34,169 bases of DNA from an uncultured Agathobaculum sp. (GTDB lineage Bacteria > Bacillota > Clostridia > Oscillospirales > Butyricicoccaceae), in the NCBI GenBank assembly GCA_944384725.1, contig CALWUJ010000020.1, forward strand, positions 1-34,169. The letters are read 5' to 3'. Position numbers and translations under genes: made by a program. The notes under the pieces are model-generated. The model was given only the letters and a program-made list of their open reading frames with translations. It ran no database searches and was not told the origin of the DNA. Shown piece after piece: positions 1 to 9,037 of the stretch. Numbering within the stretch: the first letter of the stretch is position 1; each line of letters starts with the position of its first letter.

Positions 1-1934
1 CGCTGCAATACCCCAATGTGCGTGCAGCAAGCAGCGAAATCATCCATTTGCAGGCCATCCTCAGCCTGCCCAAGGGCACCGAACATTTTATGAGCGATCT
101 GCACGGCGAAGCGGACGCGTTTGTACATATCCTGAACAACGCTTCGGGCGCGGTGCGCGAAAAGGTGGATATCGTCCTGCGTGACAGCCTGCCCGCCGAC
201 GAGCGTGCCCGGCTTGCCACCCTGATTTATTATCCCGAGGAAAAGCTCGAAGAGCTGGCCGCGGCTTCGCCCGACCGCGCCGAGTGGTACCGCATCACGC
301 TCAGCCGACTGCTGGAAATCTGTCGCCTGTGCGCGTCCAAATATACGCGCGCCAAGGTGCGCCGCGCCCTGCCGCGCTGGAACGGCGACATCATCAACGA
401 ACTGCTCAACAAAAACAACGATATCTATAATAAGCGTGAATACTTCGACACGGTCATCTCCTCGATCATCGAAACCGACCGTGCCGAGGAGTTCATCATC
501 TCGATGTGCAACCTCATCAAGCGGCTGGTCGTCGACCACCTGCACATCGTGGGCGATATCTTTGACCGCGGCCCGCGCGCGGATATCATTATGGATCTGC
601 TGATGGATCATCACTCGGTCGATATCCAGTGGGGCAATCATGATGTGCTCTGGATGGGTGCTGCCACCGGCAGCCGCACCTGCATTGCGACCGTTTTGAG
701 CAACTCGATCACCTATAACAATCTGGACGTGATCGAAACCGGCTACGGCATCAGCCTGCGCCCGCTTGCGCTGTTCGCGGACGAAACCTATCGCGGCAGC
801 GACGTTTCCTGCTTCCTGCCCAAAATGCTCGAACCCGCCGAACAGACCGGTGTGGACACCGCGCGCGCTGCACGCATGCACAAGGCAATCGCGATTATTC
901 AGTTCAAGCTCGAGGGGCAAACCATCCGGCGCAATCCCTCTTTCCACATGGACGACCGTCTGCTGCTCGATAAGATCGACTTTGAAAAGGGCACGGTCAC
1001 CCTGCCGACCGGCGAATACAAGCTGCGCGACTGCGACTTCCCGACCATCGACCCGGCTGACCCGTATCGCCTGACCCCCGCGGAACATGATCTGATGACG
1101 CAGCTGAAAAACGCTTTCCTGCGCAGCGAAAAATTGCAGCGGCATATCGGTTTTCTGTATTCCAAGGGCGGGCTGTACAAATGCTTCAACGGCAATTTGC
1201 TGTTCCATGGCTGCATCCCGATGGATGACAAAGGCGAATTCCTGCAATTCTCGTTCGGCGGACAGCAGCTTTCCGGCAAGGCGCTCATGGACTGGTGCGA
1301 AACCGTTGCGCGCGAGGGCTATTATGCGCGCGAAGGTACAGCAGAGCGGCAGTTCGGCAAGGATTTCCTGTGGTTCCTCTGGTGCGGGCGCAACTCGCCC
1401 TCCTTCGGCCGCGACCACATTGCCACCTTTGAACGCCGTCTGATTGAGGATCAGTCGACATGGGCTGAACCAAAGAACCCCTACTACTCGTTCTACAATG
1501 AGGACGAGGTCTGCGTGCGCATCTTGCAGGAGTTCGGTCTGGAGGGCGAACACTGCCACATTGTCAACGGCCATGTACCGGTCAAGACCAAGGACGGCGA
1601 AAGCCCGATCAAGGCGGGCGGCCGCCTGATCGTGATCGACGGCGGTTTCTGCCGCGCCTACCAGCCGACAACCGGCATCGCAGGCTATACGCTGGTGTTC
1701 GACTCGTGGGGCATCCACATCACCGCGCACGAGCCGTTCCCGGGCAAGGAGACCGCTATTCGTGACAATAAAGATATCCTGTCCACCTCCATGGCGTTCG
1801 ACCGTTCGGAAAACCGCATCCGCATCTGTGAAACCGATGTCGGCCATGCGCTTCAGCAGACGATCGACGACCTGAAAGAACTGCTTGCCGCCTTCCGCCG
1901 CGGCGAGATCAAAGAGGATAACCGCGATATGTGA
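1..1934 (+). CDS. fbp: Fructose-1,6-bisphosphatase class III, 5' end outside window
   Basis: Hydrolyses fructose-1,6-bisphosphate to fructose-6-phosphate in gluconeogenesis; cytoplasmic, metal dependent. The open frame runs in from the window edge (first complete codon at 3) and already reads LQYPNVRAASSEI, which is family sequence, so the GTG at 18 is not the start and a short N-terminal piece is missing. Metallophosphoesterase motifs are visible: SDLHGE near the start, GDIFDRGPRAD and WGNHD in the middle, NGHVPVK near the C-terminus. The roughly 640 residues present match the large Firmicutes class III enzyme. The gene ends just before a bidirectional terminator and converges with the S-layer-homology gene. 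Identity is secure; only the 5' end and promoter are unseen. Confidence 0.96.
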   Translation, partial: LQYPNVRAASSEIIHLQAILSLPKGTEHFMSDLHGEADAFVHILNNASGAVREKVDIVLRDSLPADERARLATLIYYPEEKLEELAAASPDRAEWYRITLSRLLEICRLCASKYTRAKVRRALPRWNGDIINELLNKNNDIYNKREYFDTVISSIIETDRAEEFIISMCNLIKRLVVDHLHIVGDIFDRGPRADIIMDLLMDHHSVDIQWGNHDVLWMGAATGSRTCIATVLSNSITYNNLDVIETGYGISLRPLALFADETYRGSDVSCFLPKMLEPAEQTGVDTARAARMHKAIAIIQFKLEGQTIRRNPSFHMDDRLLLDKIDFEKGTVTLPTGEYKLRDCDFPTIDPADPYRLTPAEHDLMTQLKNAFLRSEKLQRHIGFLYSKGGLYKCFNGNLLFHGCIPMDDKGEFLQFSFGGQQLSGKALMDWCETVAREGYYAREGTAERQFGKDFLWFLWCGRNSPSFGRDHIATFERRLIEDQSTWAEPKNPYYSFYNEDEVCVRILQEFGLEGEHCHIVNGHVPVKTKDGESPIKAGGRLIVIDGGFCRAYQPTTGIAGYTLVFDSWGIHITAHEPFPGKETAIRDNKDILSTSMAFDRSENRIRICETDVGHALQQTIDDLKELLAAFRRGEIKEDNRDM

Positions 1935-1943
1935 CGCATCACA

Positions 1944-1980
1944 AAAAAAGCTCGCAGCCAATTGGCTGCGAGCTTTTTAT
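1944..1980. terminator. Bidirectional intrinsic terminator between fbp and the SLH gene
   Basis: A perfect 11-bp stem (1949-1959 with 1964-1974) closes an AATT loop, with an A-run on the left and a T-run on the right, so it can end transcription from both convergent genes. Confidence 0.9.
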
Positions 1981-1997
1981 TTGCTTTTTTGTGTTGC

Positions 1998-3776
1998 TTA
2001 CTGCGCCGCTGCAGCAGACAGGAAATTGTCTGCGTAGTAGTCGCCGTTCGCATCGTCCAGTACGACGCAGATCAGATTACCGCTGCTCTCCACGCGCACC
2101 TTGTCCGGGTCAACGCCGACGCATACCCACTTGAACGGGTCGACGCTCTCTGCAATCTTCGCCTTGGCCGCCTCGATATCCGCGCCCTCCGGCATGCGCA
2201 GCAGCACGATCGAGTGCGCCTGCGAAGTAATCATTGCTTCAGAAGCCAGACCGGCCTCGAACTTCACGTCATCCGTGCCGATAAACCAAGTCAGCGGCTG
2301 CGTGGTGCCGTCCGCGCCCATGCCGTTATACAGCACAGTCTGGCCGACCATACCCGCTTCCTTATCGCCGTAGATCTTATCCATCAGCGCAACCAGCGCA
2401 GCGTCCGCCTCGGGCGCTTCCGGCTCGGTGGGCTGCTCCGGCTCCTCCGCCTTCTTATAGCCCCACTCTGCTTCACCGTACTTCTTCATGAACAGGTCAT
2501 AGTTCTCGCCGTAGCGCGATGCATATACGCTTTCGATCTGCGGGTCAAAGGTGTACGCCACGCCGTCGATCGTGATTTCGGTCCATGCATGTACGGACTC
2601 GCTGCCCTTGGGGCTTACGCCCGTGCCAACAATCGCCTTGGCGTCATAGCCCACCTGACGGGCCAGATAGGTGAACACGCTCGACCACGAATAGCAGTTG
2701 CCGCGCTTATCGGTCAGCATATTGATCGCCTGCTCGATCTCCCAGCCTTCCTTGGAGGTGTCGACCGTGCCGATGCCCAGATAGCCGAAGGTCTTCTTGG
2801 CATAATCATAAACCGCGCGCAGCTTCTCCATCTGCGTCATCTTGTCGTTGACCACACCAGCGACCGCCTGCGTCAGCAGCTTGTTCAGTTCCTCCGAACC
2901 GGTCGTGTAGCGGCCGTTGCGATCGAGTTCCAGACCGTCCACCGTCTTATTATAGTCAAACTGCTTGTCTGCATTGACATGGAACAGCAGACCGTTGATG
3001 TTATGCCAGCCCTCTGCGAGCGTAGTGGTTTCCTTATCGTAAGAAGTCCACTTCTCTGCGCCCTCGGTCATTTCATATTCGTGATCGGTCGTAGCCTCGA
3101 GCATAGCGAGATACGCCCAGTGCGTGTCCGGTACGTCCGGCATCACGCGGATGCCTTCGCCCGTGGATGCCATCACGGTGTCGCCCGAGCGGCCCAGAAT
3201 GCGGTTGAGAATGGTCACTGTCTCGGCACGGGTGATCGAATCATCCGGACGGAACAGGCCGGACGGATCGCCTGCAACCCAGCCCTGTGCCAGTGCGGTC
3301 TGCACCGCATCATACGCCCAATGGGTCTTGGGCACATCCGAGAAGCTGCCCTCTGTTCCGATATCGTCATGCGGGATGCGGGACAGGATGGTCACGAACT
3401 CCGCGCGGGTGATCTTAGCCTCCGGGCGGAAGGTGCCGTCCTTATAGCCGCTTACCAGCGAATAACCGGTCATTTCCCCAACCGCTTCGGCATACCATGC
3501 GTCCTGCGACACATCGGTAAACAGGTAGTCCCCGCCGCCGGAGGACTCGGTCAGCAGCGAAGCAATCAGCTTGCATGCCTCCGCACGGGTGATCTGCACA
3601 TCCGGACGGAACGTGCCATCCTCATAGCCGTTCATATACTGCATATGATCGGTCGTGTTGAGCACCGGCGTTTTCGCCGGAGCAATATCATCTGTAGCGG
3701 CCGCACACGCAGAAATCGGCAGAGCGGACATCGCCATCAGAGCGGCGAGAGACGCCGCGGTCACTTTCTTTTTCAT
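1998..3776 (-). CDS. Secreted S-layer-homology protein with transglutaminase-like domain
   Basis: Start chosen at the ATG at 3776, which gives MKKKVTAASLAALMAMSALP, a typical signal peptide, preceded by GGAG; the longer frame upstream has no leader character. After the signal peptide come three S-layer-homology repeats (about residues 43-200, each with the GY.DGTFRP..ITRAE pattern), which usually anchor proteins to secondary cell-wall polymer. A transglutaminase-like core follows, with the expected triad visible as Cys361 (RGNCYSW), His396 (VHAWTEI) and Asp411 (FDPQ). An acidic Pro/Glu linker and a C-terminal domain of about 110 residues that I do not recognise complete it. ISAC at residues 21-24 also fits a lipobox, so lipid anchoring is possible. 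The start lies 7 bp after the membrane-protein gene, so the two are probably co-transcribed. Cell-wall crosslinking or peptidase activity is inferred. Confidence 0.9.
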   Translation of the reverse strand: MKKKVTAASLAALMAMSALPISACAAATDDIAPAKTPVLNTTDHMQYMNGYEDGTFRPDVQITRAEACKLIASLLTESSGGGDYLFTDVSQDAWYAEAVGEMTGYSLVSGYKDGTFRPEAKITRAEFVTILSRIPHDDIGTEGSFSDVPKTHWAYDAVQTALAQGWVAGDPSGLFRPDDSITRAETVTILNRILGRSGDTVMASTGEGIRVMPDVPDTHWAYLAMLEATTDHEYEMTEGAEKWTSYDKETTTLAEGWHNINGLLFHVNADKQFDYNKTVDGLELDRNGRYTTGSEELNKLLTQAVAGVVNDKMTQMEKLRAVYDYAKKTFGYLGIGTVDTSKEGWEIEQAINMLTDKRGNCYSWSSVFTYLARQVGYDAKAIVGTGVSPKGSESVHAWTEITIDGVAYTFDPQIESVYASRYGENYDLFMKKYGEAEWGYKKAEEPEQPTEPEAPEADAALVALMDKIYGDKEAGMVGQTVLYNGMGADGTTQPLTWFIGTDDVKFEAGLASEAMITSQAHSIVLLRMPEGADIEAAKAKIAESVDPFKWVCVGVDPDKVRVESSGNLICVVLDDANGDYYADNFLSAAAAQ

Positions 3777-3783
3777 AAGAAAA

Positions 3784-4692
3784 CTACTCCTTTTCGTCGT
3801 TCTGATCAGTTGGACGGGATTGATCTGCATTTGGTTCCCTGTCCGGATCATTTTTCTTCAAATTTTTATCATCCGCTTCATTCTCCTGCGGATCGAGCAC
3901 AATCGGAATCAGCGAAGCGGCGATTTTCCCCTTGCCGCGTGTTTTCACATAAAAATATCCAATAATAGAAAACGCGACCGCACCAAGGAAATTGACCTGC
4001 AAATCCTTCATTGTGTCGATCAGACCGATATCCAGATAGCCGCCCGGGAACTCCATCCAATCCTCCCCATTGACGGCCAAACTTTCCACCTTCACATGCT
4101 CGACATTGTTCAGACCATCCGGATTGAGCGAAACCGAATTGATGTTCTGCACGATAAAATCCTTCTGCATGTCGGTTCCCATTACCTGATCTGCGCCAAA
4201 CTCAAAGAATTCCCACAAAACGCCGACGGTCATGGAAAAGCAGAACGCCACGATGGCCAAAAACAGCGGCGACAGTTTGAAAGAAAACCGCTCGCTGCGG
4301 TTAAACAGATCGACCAGCGAAAAGCCGACCGCCGCAACCAGAAAGCCATTGATGGTGTGCAGCATGGTGTCCCAGCCGGGAATAATGGTGTAAAACGAGT
4401 TGATTTCTCCCAGAATTTCTGCCGCGAAAATAAAACAATAGATAATGCCTTCCATCACCGGCGGAATATCAATGTCCAGACTGCGTTCAATCATCATCGG
4501 CACGCAGAACAGCACCAACGAGAGCACACAGACAAACATATTCTCATACCGGTGCATAAACGCGGCACGCACAAAGGTCAGCACAATAAAAAACGAAAGA
4601 ACGCCGCGAATGGTCAGTCGGCGGCGCGTGCGGTGACGTTTTTCCAGGTTCAGTTCCGCAGACGTTTTATTTTTTTGCAGTTGTTTCGGCAT
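3784..4692 (-). CDS. Multi-pass membrane protein, YjdF/DUF2238-like
   Basis: 302 residues with a basic cytoplasmic N-terminus, about six hydrophobic segments between residues 30 and 265, and a charged, disordered Asp/Asn-rich tail. Conserved-looking polar residues sit inside membrane segments: WDTMLHTINGF, then GVLWEFFEFGAD, then DTMKDLQVNFLGA. This Trp-Asp/His...Trp-Glu...Asp-Leu-Asn pattern resembles the YjdF/DUF2238 family, whose function is not established. Between the fourth and fifth segments is a soluble loop of about 60 residues. The start at 4692 has a good GGGAGG site 7 bases upstream. It is the first gene of a two-gene unit with the S-layer-homology protein, so a role at the cell envelope is reasonable but unproven. 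Confidence 0.75.
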   Translation of the reverse strand: MPKQLQKNKTSAELNLEKRHRTRRRLTIRGVLSFFIVLTFVRAAFMHRYENMFVCVLSLVLFCVPMMIERSLDIDIPPVMEGIIYCFIFAAEILGEINSFYTIIPGWDTMLHTINGFLVAAVGFSLVDLFNRSERFSFKLSPLFLAIVAFCFSMTVGVLWEFFEFGADQVMGTDMQKDFIVQNINSVSLNPDGLNNVEHVKVESLAVNGEDWMEFPGGYLDIGLIDTMKDLQVNFLGAVAFSIIGYFYVKTRGKGKIAASLIPIVLDPQENEADDKNLKKNDPDREPNADQSRPTDQNDEKE

Positions 4693-5046
4693 ACAAATCC
4701 CTCCCTATCCAGCCAATACCGTTCTATGATGCAGTATAGCACAGTGCACTGGAAAAGGAAAGGATAACCGCACGCTGTGACGCTTTGCACATCGCACCAT
4801 CCACCAATCATACGCCCCGATGCGTTTCTGTTCCGTGCACCCAAACAGACGCTTTTTCACTGTAAAGTCGAATTACGTCAGATTGATTTAGTTATTTTTC
4901 ACAACCATTTATTGCTATATAAAATCCGCATTATGAATTTTGTTCAAAATGCATCTGGTCAAAATAATACCAATATAGTATTCTTTTGGTGTTGATAAAG
5001 ATAATACATATTATTTGAAATTGATATTGATTAAGGAGGTTTCCCC
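4693..5046. other. Divergent AT-rich intergenic region
   Basis: This 354-bp stretch separates two divergent units and holds no plausible gene. Besides the leftward extended -10, a weak rightward promoter can be drawn (TGGTCA at 4956-4961, 17 bp, TATTCT at 4979-4984). A strong AAGGAGG site lies just before the dehydrogenase start at 5047. The stretch 4880-5030 is strikingly AT-rich, but I see no clear operator palindrome. Confidence 0.5.
4733..4741 (-). promoter_or_regulatory. Extended -10 promoter for the membrane/SLH unit
   Basis: On the minus strand TGC precedes TATACT, an extended -10 element about 40 bases before the start codon. No good -35 box is seen at the usual distance. Confidence 0.5.
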
Positions 5047-6957
5047 ATGTTATTCCAAACCACCGACGCGCATGAACAACTGCGCGCTGAAATCCGCGCT
5101 TTTGCGGAAGCTGAGGTCAAGCCACAGGCTTTCCTCATGGACAAAGAAAACGAATTCCCGGCGGAAGCTGTCAAAAAAATGGGCGAGCTCGGCTTTATGG
5201 GGCTGCCTTACCCCAAGGAATACGGCGGCGCCGGTTTGGATGTACTGAGTTATGCGATCGCGGTGGAAGAGCTGTCGCGCGTGGACGGCGGCACAGGCGT
5301 TATCCTGTCCGCCCATGTATCGCTCGGCTCCTGGCCGATTTTCGCATTCGGCACCGAGGAGCAGAAGCAGAAATACCTCGTCCCGCTGGCAAAGGGCGAG
5401 AAAATCGGCGCGTTCGGCCTGACCGAGCCCAACGCCGGCTCGGACGCAGGCGGCACCGAGACCACGGCCATTGACAAGGGTGACTACTACCTGCTCAACG
5501 GCGGGAAAATCTTCATCACCAACGCCCCCAAGGCGGATACCTATGTTGTGTTTGCGGTCACCACGCCGGATATCGGCACCCGCGGCATTTCGGCGTTCAT
5601 CGTCGAAAAGGGCTGGGAGGGCTTCACCTTTGGCGACCACTATGACAAAATGGGCATTCGCTCCTCGTCCACTGCCGAACTGATCTTCAACGATGTCAAG
5701 GTGCCCAAGGAAAACCTGCTCGGCAAGGAGGGACAGGGCTTCAAAATCGCTATGGCAACGCTGGATGGCGGACGCATCGGCATTGCGTCGCAGGCGCTCG
5801 GCATCGCACAGGGCTCATACGAAGCGGCGCTCGAATACGCCAAGGAGCGCGTCCAGTTCGGCAAACCGATCGGCTTCCAGCAGGCAATTTCGTTCAAACT
5901 TGCAGATATGGCGACCAAGCTGCGCTGCGCGCGCATGCTGGTTTACTCCGCGGCCGAGCTAAAGGAAGCGCATGAGCCGTATGCCACCGAAGCAGCCATG
6001 GCGAAGATGTATGCATCCGACATTGCGCTGGAAGTGACCAACGATGCGCTGCAAATCTTCGGCGGCACGGGCTTCCTCAAGGGCATGGATGTCGAGCGTA
6101 TGTACCGCGACGCCAAGATCACCACGATCTACGAGGGTACCAACGAAATCCAGCGCGTCGTCATCGCCGCGAACATTCTGGGCAAGCCGCCCAAGAGCGA
6201 AGGCGGCTCGTCCAGCCGTCCAAAGAAGCCCGCACCGGTCACCGGTGTGCGCAAGCGCAACATCCTCAAGGAAGGCTCTGCGGAAGAGAAGGTTGCAGCA
6301 CTGGTGGCAGCGCTCCAGAAGGACGGGCACGATTTTACCTTCGGCATCCCGCTCGACACCCCGATCACACAGGCCGAACGCGTAGTTTCCGCCGGTCAGG
6401 GCATCGGCAGCAAGGAAAACATGCAGCTGATCGAGGATTTGGCGCGCGCCGCCGGCGCTGCGGTCGGCTCCTCCCGTCCGGTGGCGGAAACGCTCAAATA
6501 TGTGCCGCTTGACCGGTATGTCGGCATGTCCGGTCAGAAATTCAAGGGCAATCTGTATATCGCCTGCGGCATTTCGGGCGCCATCCAGCACCTGAAAGGC
6601 ATCAAGGACGCCTCTACTATCGTAGCAATCAATAAGAACGGCAATGCGCCCATCTTCAAGAACTGTGACTATGGCATTGTGGGCGATGTCAACGAGATCC
6701 TGCCGCTGCTGACCGCCGCGCTTGATACCGGCGAAAAGCAGCCTGCCCCGCCTATGGTCAAAATGAAGCGCCCGCCCGTGCCCAAGCCCGAGCCGATCGG
6801 CAAACGCTATGTCTGCGGCGGCTGCGGCTATGAATACGTCCCCGAACTGGGCGATGAGGACGCCGAAATTGCGCCCGGCACGCTGTTTGAAAAGCTGCCC
6901 GAGGACTGGGTATGCCCGGAGTGCGGCGAAGGCAAAGAAATGTTCATTGAAGGCTGA
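5047..6957 (+). CDS. Acyl-CoA dehydrogenase-ETF alpha-rubredoxin fusion protein
   Basis: Three redox modules in one 636-residue chain. Residues 1-380 are a short-chain acyl-CoA dehydrogenase: [11 protein letters not shown] for flavin/substrate binding and catalytic base Glu363 in [10 protein letters not shown]. Residues about 395-565 match the C-terminal FAD domain of electron-transfer flavoprotein alpha ([32 protein letters not shown]), without its N-terminal domain and without an ETF beta partner nearby. After a Pro/Lys linker, residues 587-636 are a rubredoxin with iron ligands Cys590, Cys593, Cys623 and Cys626. Electrons from an acyl-CoA (butyryl-CoA likely, not shown) could pass FAD to FAD to Fe within one polypeptide. 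FprA follows 23 bp downstream and is a natural rubredoxin oxidase. The start is fixed by AAGGAGG 6-12 bases upstream. Domains are clear; physiological direction and partner are inferred. Confidence 0.93.
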   Translation: MLFQTTDAHEQLRAEIRAFAEAEVKPQAFLMDKENEFPAEAVKKMGELGFMGLPYPKEYGGAGLDVLSYAIAVEELSRVDGGTGVILSAHVSLGSWPIFAFGTEEQKQKYLVPLAKGEKIGAFGLTEPNAGSDAGGTETTAIDKGDYYLLNGGKIFITNAPKADTYVVFAVTTPDIGTRGISAFIVEKGWEGFTFGDHYDKMGIRSSSTAELIFNDVKVPKENLLGKEGQGFKIAMATLDGGRIGIASQALGIAQGSYEAALEYAKERVQFGKPIGFQQAISFKLADMATKLRCARMLVYSAAELKEAHEPYATEAAMAKMYASDIALEVTNDALQIFGGTGFLKGMDVERMYRDAKITTIYEGTNEIQRVVIAANILGKPPKSEGGSSSRPKKPAPVTGVRKRNILKEGSAEEKVAALVAALQKDGHDFTFGIPLDTPITQAERVVSAGQGIGSKENMQLIEDLARAAGAAVGSSRPVAETLKYVPLDRYVGMSGQKFKGNLYIACGISGAIQHLKGIKDASTIVAINKNGNAPIFKNCDYGIVGDVNEILPLLTAALDTGEKQPAPPMVKMKRPPVPKPEPIGKRYVCGGCGYEYVPELGDEDAEIAPGTLFEKLPEDWVCPECGEGKEMFIEG

Positions 6958-6980
6958 CCGGAAAATAAGGAGGAGAATAT

Positions 6981-8195
6981 ATGTACTGCGTGCGCAATGT
7001 AACAGACGATCTTTATTGGGTCGGCGCGAACGACCATCGTCTTGCTTTGTTTGAAAATATCCACCCCATCCCGCGCGGCGTATCCTACAACGCCTATCTG
7101 CTGCTTGACGAGCAAACCGTGCTGTTTGATACGGTCGACTGGTCGGCCTGCCGCCAGCTGCTGGAAAACATCGAGCACCTGCTGGATGGCCGTCCGCTGG
7201 ATTATCTGGTCATCAACCACATGGAGCCCGACCACGGTGCTTCCATCGAGGAGGTTTTGATCCGTTATCCGTCGGTCAAGGTCATTTCCACTGAAAAGGC
7301 ATTCATGCTCATGCGCCAGTTTGGCTTTGACATCGACGGTCATGAACAGATTGAGGTCAAGGAAGGCGACACCCAGAGCTTCGGCAAGCATGTTGTGACC
7401 TTTGTCGCCGCGCCCATGGTGCACTGGCCCGAGGCCATGGTGACCTTTGACACCACCAACGGCGTGCTGTTCTCGGCCGATGCGTTTGGCTCGTTCGGTG
7501 CGCTGGACGGCAAGCTATTCGCAGACGAAGTCAACTTCGACCGCGACTGGATCGATGATGCCCGCCGTTATCTGACCAACATTGTCGGCAAATACGGCCC
7601 TCACGTTCAGCTGCTGCTCAAAAAGGCGGCGGGTATTCTGGATCAGATCAAGTTCATCTGCCCGCTGCACGGTCCGGTCTGGCGTGAAAATCTGGGATAC
7701 TTTATCGACAAATACGACCACTGGAGCCGCTACGAGCCGGAGGAAAAGGGTGTCATGATCGTTTACGCTTCGATGTATGGCAACACCGAAGCCGCGGCGC
7801 AGGCCTTGGCAAGCCGTCTGTGCGAGAAGGGCGTCACCAATGTCCGTCTGTATGACGTTTCCAACACTCATGTTTCTTATCTGATTTCTGAAACCTTCCG
7901 TCTGAGCCATGTCGTGCTGGCATCGGTGACCTATAATCTGGGCATTTATCCGGTCATGCACAATTATCTGATGGATATGAAGGCACTCAACCTGCAAAAC
8001 CGCACCTTTGCCATCATCGAGAATGGGTCTTGGGCCGTCAAGTCGGGCGATCTGATGCAAAAGTTTATCGACGAAGAGCTCAAGAACATGACTGTGCTCA
8101 ACGAGCGGCTGTCTATGGCTTCCGCACTGCTTCCCGACAAGGCCGGCGAGCTGGATGCGCTTGCGGATGTGATCGTCGAATCGGTCAACCAGTAA
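6981..8195 (+). CDS. fprA: Flavodiiron protein (FprA-type oxidase)
   Basis: Reduces O2 to water and/or NO to N2O using electrons usually delivered by rubredoxin; cytoplasmic oxygen defence in anaerobes. The N-terminal metallo-beta-lactamase domain carries the diiron ligands: His80, Glu82, Asp84 and His85 in NHMEPDH, then His148, Asp167 and His230. The C-terminal flavodoxin domain starts near residue 257 with IVYASMYGNTEAAA for FMN binding. The length of 404 residues is typical of two-domain enzymes, with no extra rubredoxin or flavin reductase domain; the missing rubredoxin is present as the tail of the preceding gene. AAGGAGG lies just upstream of the ATG, and the 23-bp gap implies co-transcription with the dehydrogenase fusion. 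Confidence 0.95.
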   Translation: MYCVRNVTDDLYWVGANDHRLALFENIHPIPRGVSYNAYLLLDEQTVLFDTVDWSACRQLLENIEHLLDGRPLDYLVINHMEPDHGASIEEVLIRYPSVKVISTEKAFMLMRQFGFDIDGHEQIEVKEGDTQSFGKHVVTFVAAPMVHWPEAMVTFDTTNGVLFSADAFGSFGALDGKLFADEVNFDRDWIDDARRYLTNIVGKYGPHVQLLLKKAAGILDQIKFICPLHGPVWRENLGYFIDKYDHWSRYEPEEKGVMIVYASMYGNTEAAAQALASRLCEKGVTNVRLYDVSNTHVSYLISETFRLSHVVLASVTYNLGIYPVMHNYLMDMKALNLQNRTFAIIENGSWAVKSGDLMQKFIDEELKNMTVLNERLSMASALLPDKAGELDALADVIVESVNQ

Positions 8196-8244
8196 GTCCG
8201 TCCTTCATTTCGATACACAGAACACTCTTCACATATCCCCCAAA

Positions 8245-8289
8245 AAAGCGCCGTCCCCATCGGATTACAACCAATGGGGACGGCGCTTT
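8245..8289. terminator. Bidirectional terminator between fprA and bioY
   Basis: A 16-bp perfect inverted repeat (8245-8260 with 8274-8289) has a 13-base loop and flanking A- and T-rich ends. It lies between convergent fprA and bioY. Confidence 0.85.
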
Positions 8290-8328
8290 GCACATAGAAA
8301 ACCTTTATGCAGCTACTATCCGCTTATC

Positions 8329-8901
8329 TCACGAAACCGGCACCCGGTAAGTACCCACCACAGGAACCAGCCGGTCTGCCAGTGCAGCTGCTGCCAACGC
8401 CTTGACGATATCCACGCCTATCGTCGGCACAAAGCAGGTGACAAACAGCGTCCACATGCCGATTGGATCGTTCAGATAAAACGCTTTAATGCCCCAGAAC
8501 CAGATCATACCGATCACATATACCACCGCGATATTGACCAGCGCCGCGACAGCATAGGTGACAAAGCCCCTTTTGGATGCGCGCTGCACGATCAGCCCAG
8601 CCACAAAAGCGCCCAAAGCAAAACCGATGATGCAGCCAAAGGTCGGCTGGAAGATATACTGCGGCCCACCGCCGCCTGTGAAGATCGGCAAGCCAGCCAG
8701 TCCCAAAACCATATAAGCCGTGCAGGCGAGCGTTCCATAGCGCGGCCCCAGCAGCAAGCCTGCCATGGTGGTGAACAGGGTTTGCAGCGTAAACGGCCAC
8801 AACGGGATCGGGATACGAATAAACGCGCCGACCGCCACCAATGCAGTAAATAAGGCGCTGAGCACCAGCATACGGGTGTTGGTTCTATGATTCTGCTCCA
8901 T
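8329..8901 (-). CDS. bioY: BioY biotin transporter, substrate-binding S component
   Basis: Integral membrane biotin-binding subunit of an energy-coupling-factor transporter. The 190-residue chain has about six membrane segments and the family pattern IPIPLWPFTLQTLFTTMAG near the start, followed by a Gly-rich loop (LPIFTGGGGPQYIFQPTFG). I chose the ATG at 8901, giving MEQNHRTNTRML, because GGAG sits 9 bases before it; the longer frame begins inside the promoter. No ECF ATPase or T subunit is nearby, so it probably shares the general ECF module encoded elsewhere. A BirA-type operator overlaps its promoter, indicating repression when biotin is plentiful. Confidence 0.94.
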   Translation of the reverse strand: MEQNHRTNTRMLVLSALFTALVAVGAFIRIPIPLWPFTLQTLFTTMAGLLLGPRYGTLACTAYMVLGLAGLPIFTGGGGPQYIFQPTFGCIIGFALGAFVAGLIVQRASKRGFVTYAVAALVNIAVVYVIGMIWFWGIKAFYLNDPIGMWTLFVTCFVPTIGVDIVKALAAAALADRLVPVVGTYRVPVS

Positions 8902-8931
8902 GAAAATACTCCTTTTCCGTTTTTCGGTATG

Positions 8932-8960
8932 AGTATACCACACCCCGCTCTTATTGTCAA
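8932..8960 (-). promoter_or_regulatory. Sigma-A promoter of bioY
   Basis: On the minus strand TTGACA (8955-8960) and TATACT (8932-8937) are separated by exactly 17 bp, about 30 bases before the bioY start. Confidence 0.85.
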
Positions 8961-8985
8961 CTTGTTATTGTAATTAGGTTTACAT
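8954..8985. promoter_or_regulatory. BirA operator over the bioY promoter
   Basis: Half-sites TTGTCAACT (8954-8962) and GGTTTACAT (8977-8985) are separated by 14 bp. This is the layout and near-consensus of the BirA biotin operator (TTGTnAACC-N14-GGTTnACAA). The left half covers the -35 box, so bound BirA would block RNA polymerase. Confidence 0.8.
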
Positions 8986-8995
8986 TCACTTATTC

Positions 8996-9024
8996 TTGAC
9001 AATGCGCTGCGATTTCAGTATAAT
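8996..9024 (+). promoter_or_regulatory. Promoter of tRNA-Gly
   Basis: Perfect consensus TTGACA (8996-9001), 17-bp spacer and TATAAT (9019-9024), ending 13 bp before the tRNA 5' end. Confidence 0.9.
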
Positions 9025-9037
9025 AGAACTACTATTT

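Noticed and set aside
18-20. GTG as the fbp start
   Set aside because: Conserved family sequence continues upstream to the window edge, so the true start lies outside.
1962-3965. 667-residue plus-strand frame
   Set aside because: Mirror of the SLH/transglutaminase gene, starting inside the fbp terminator.
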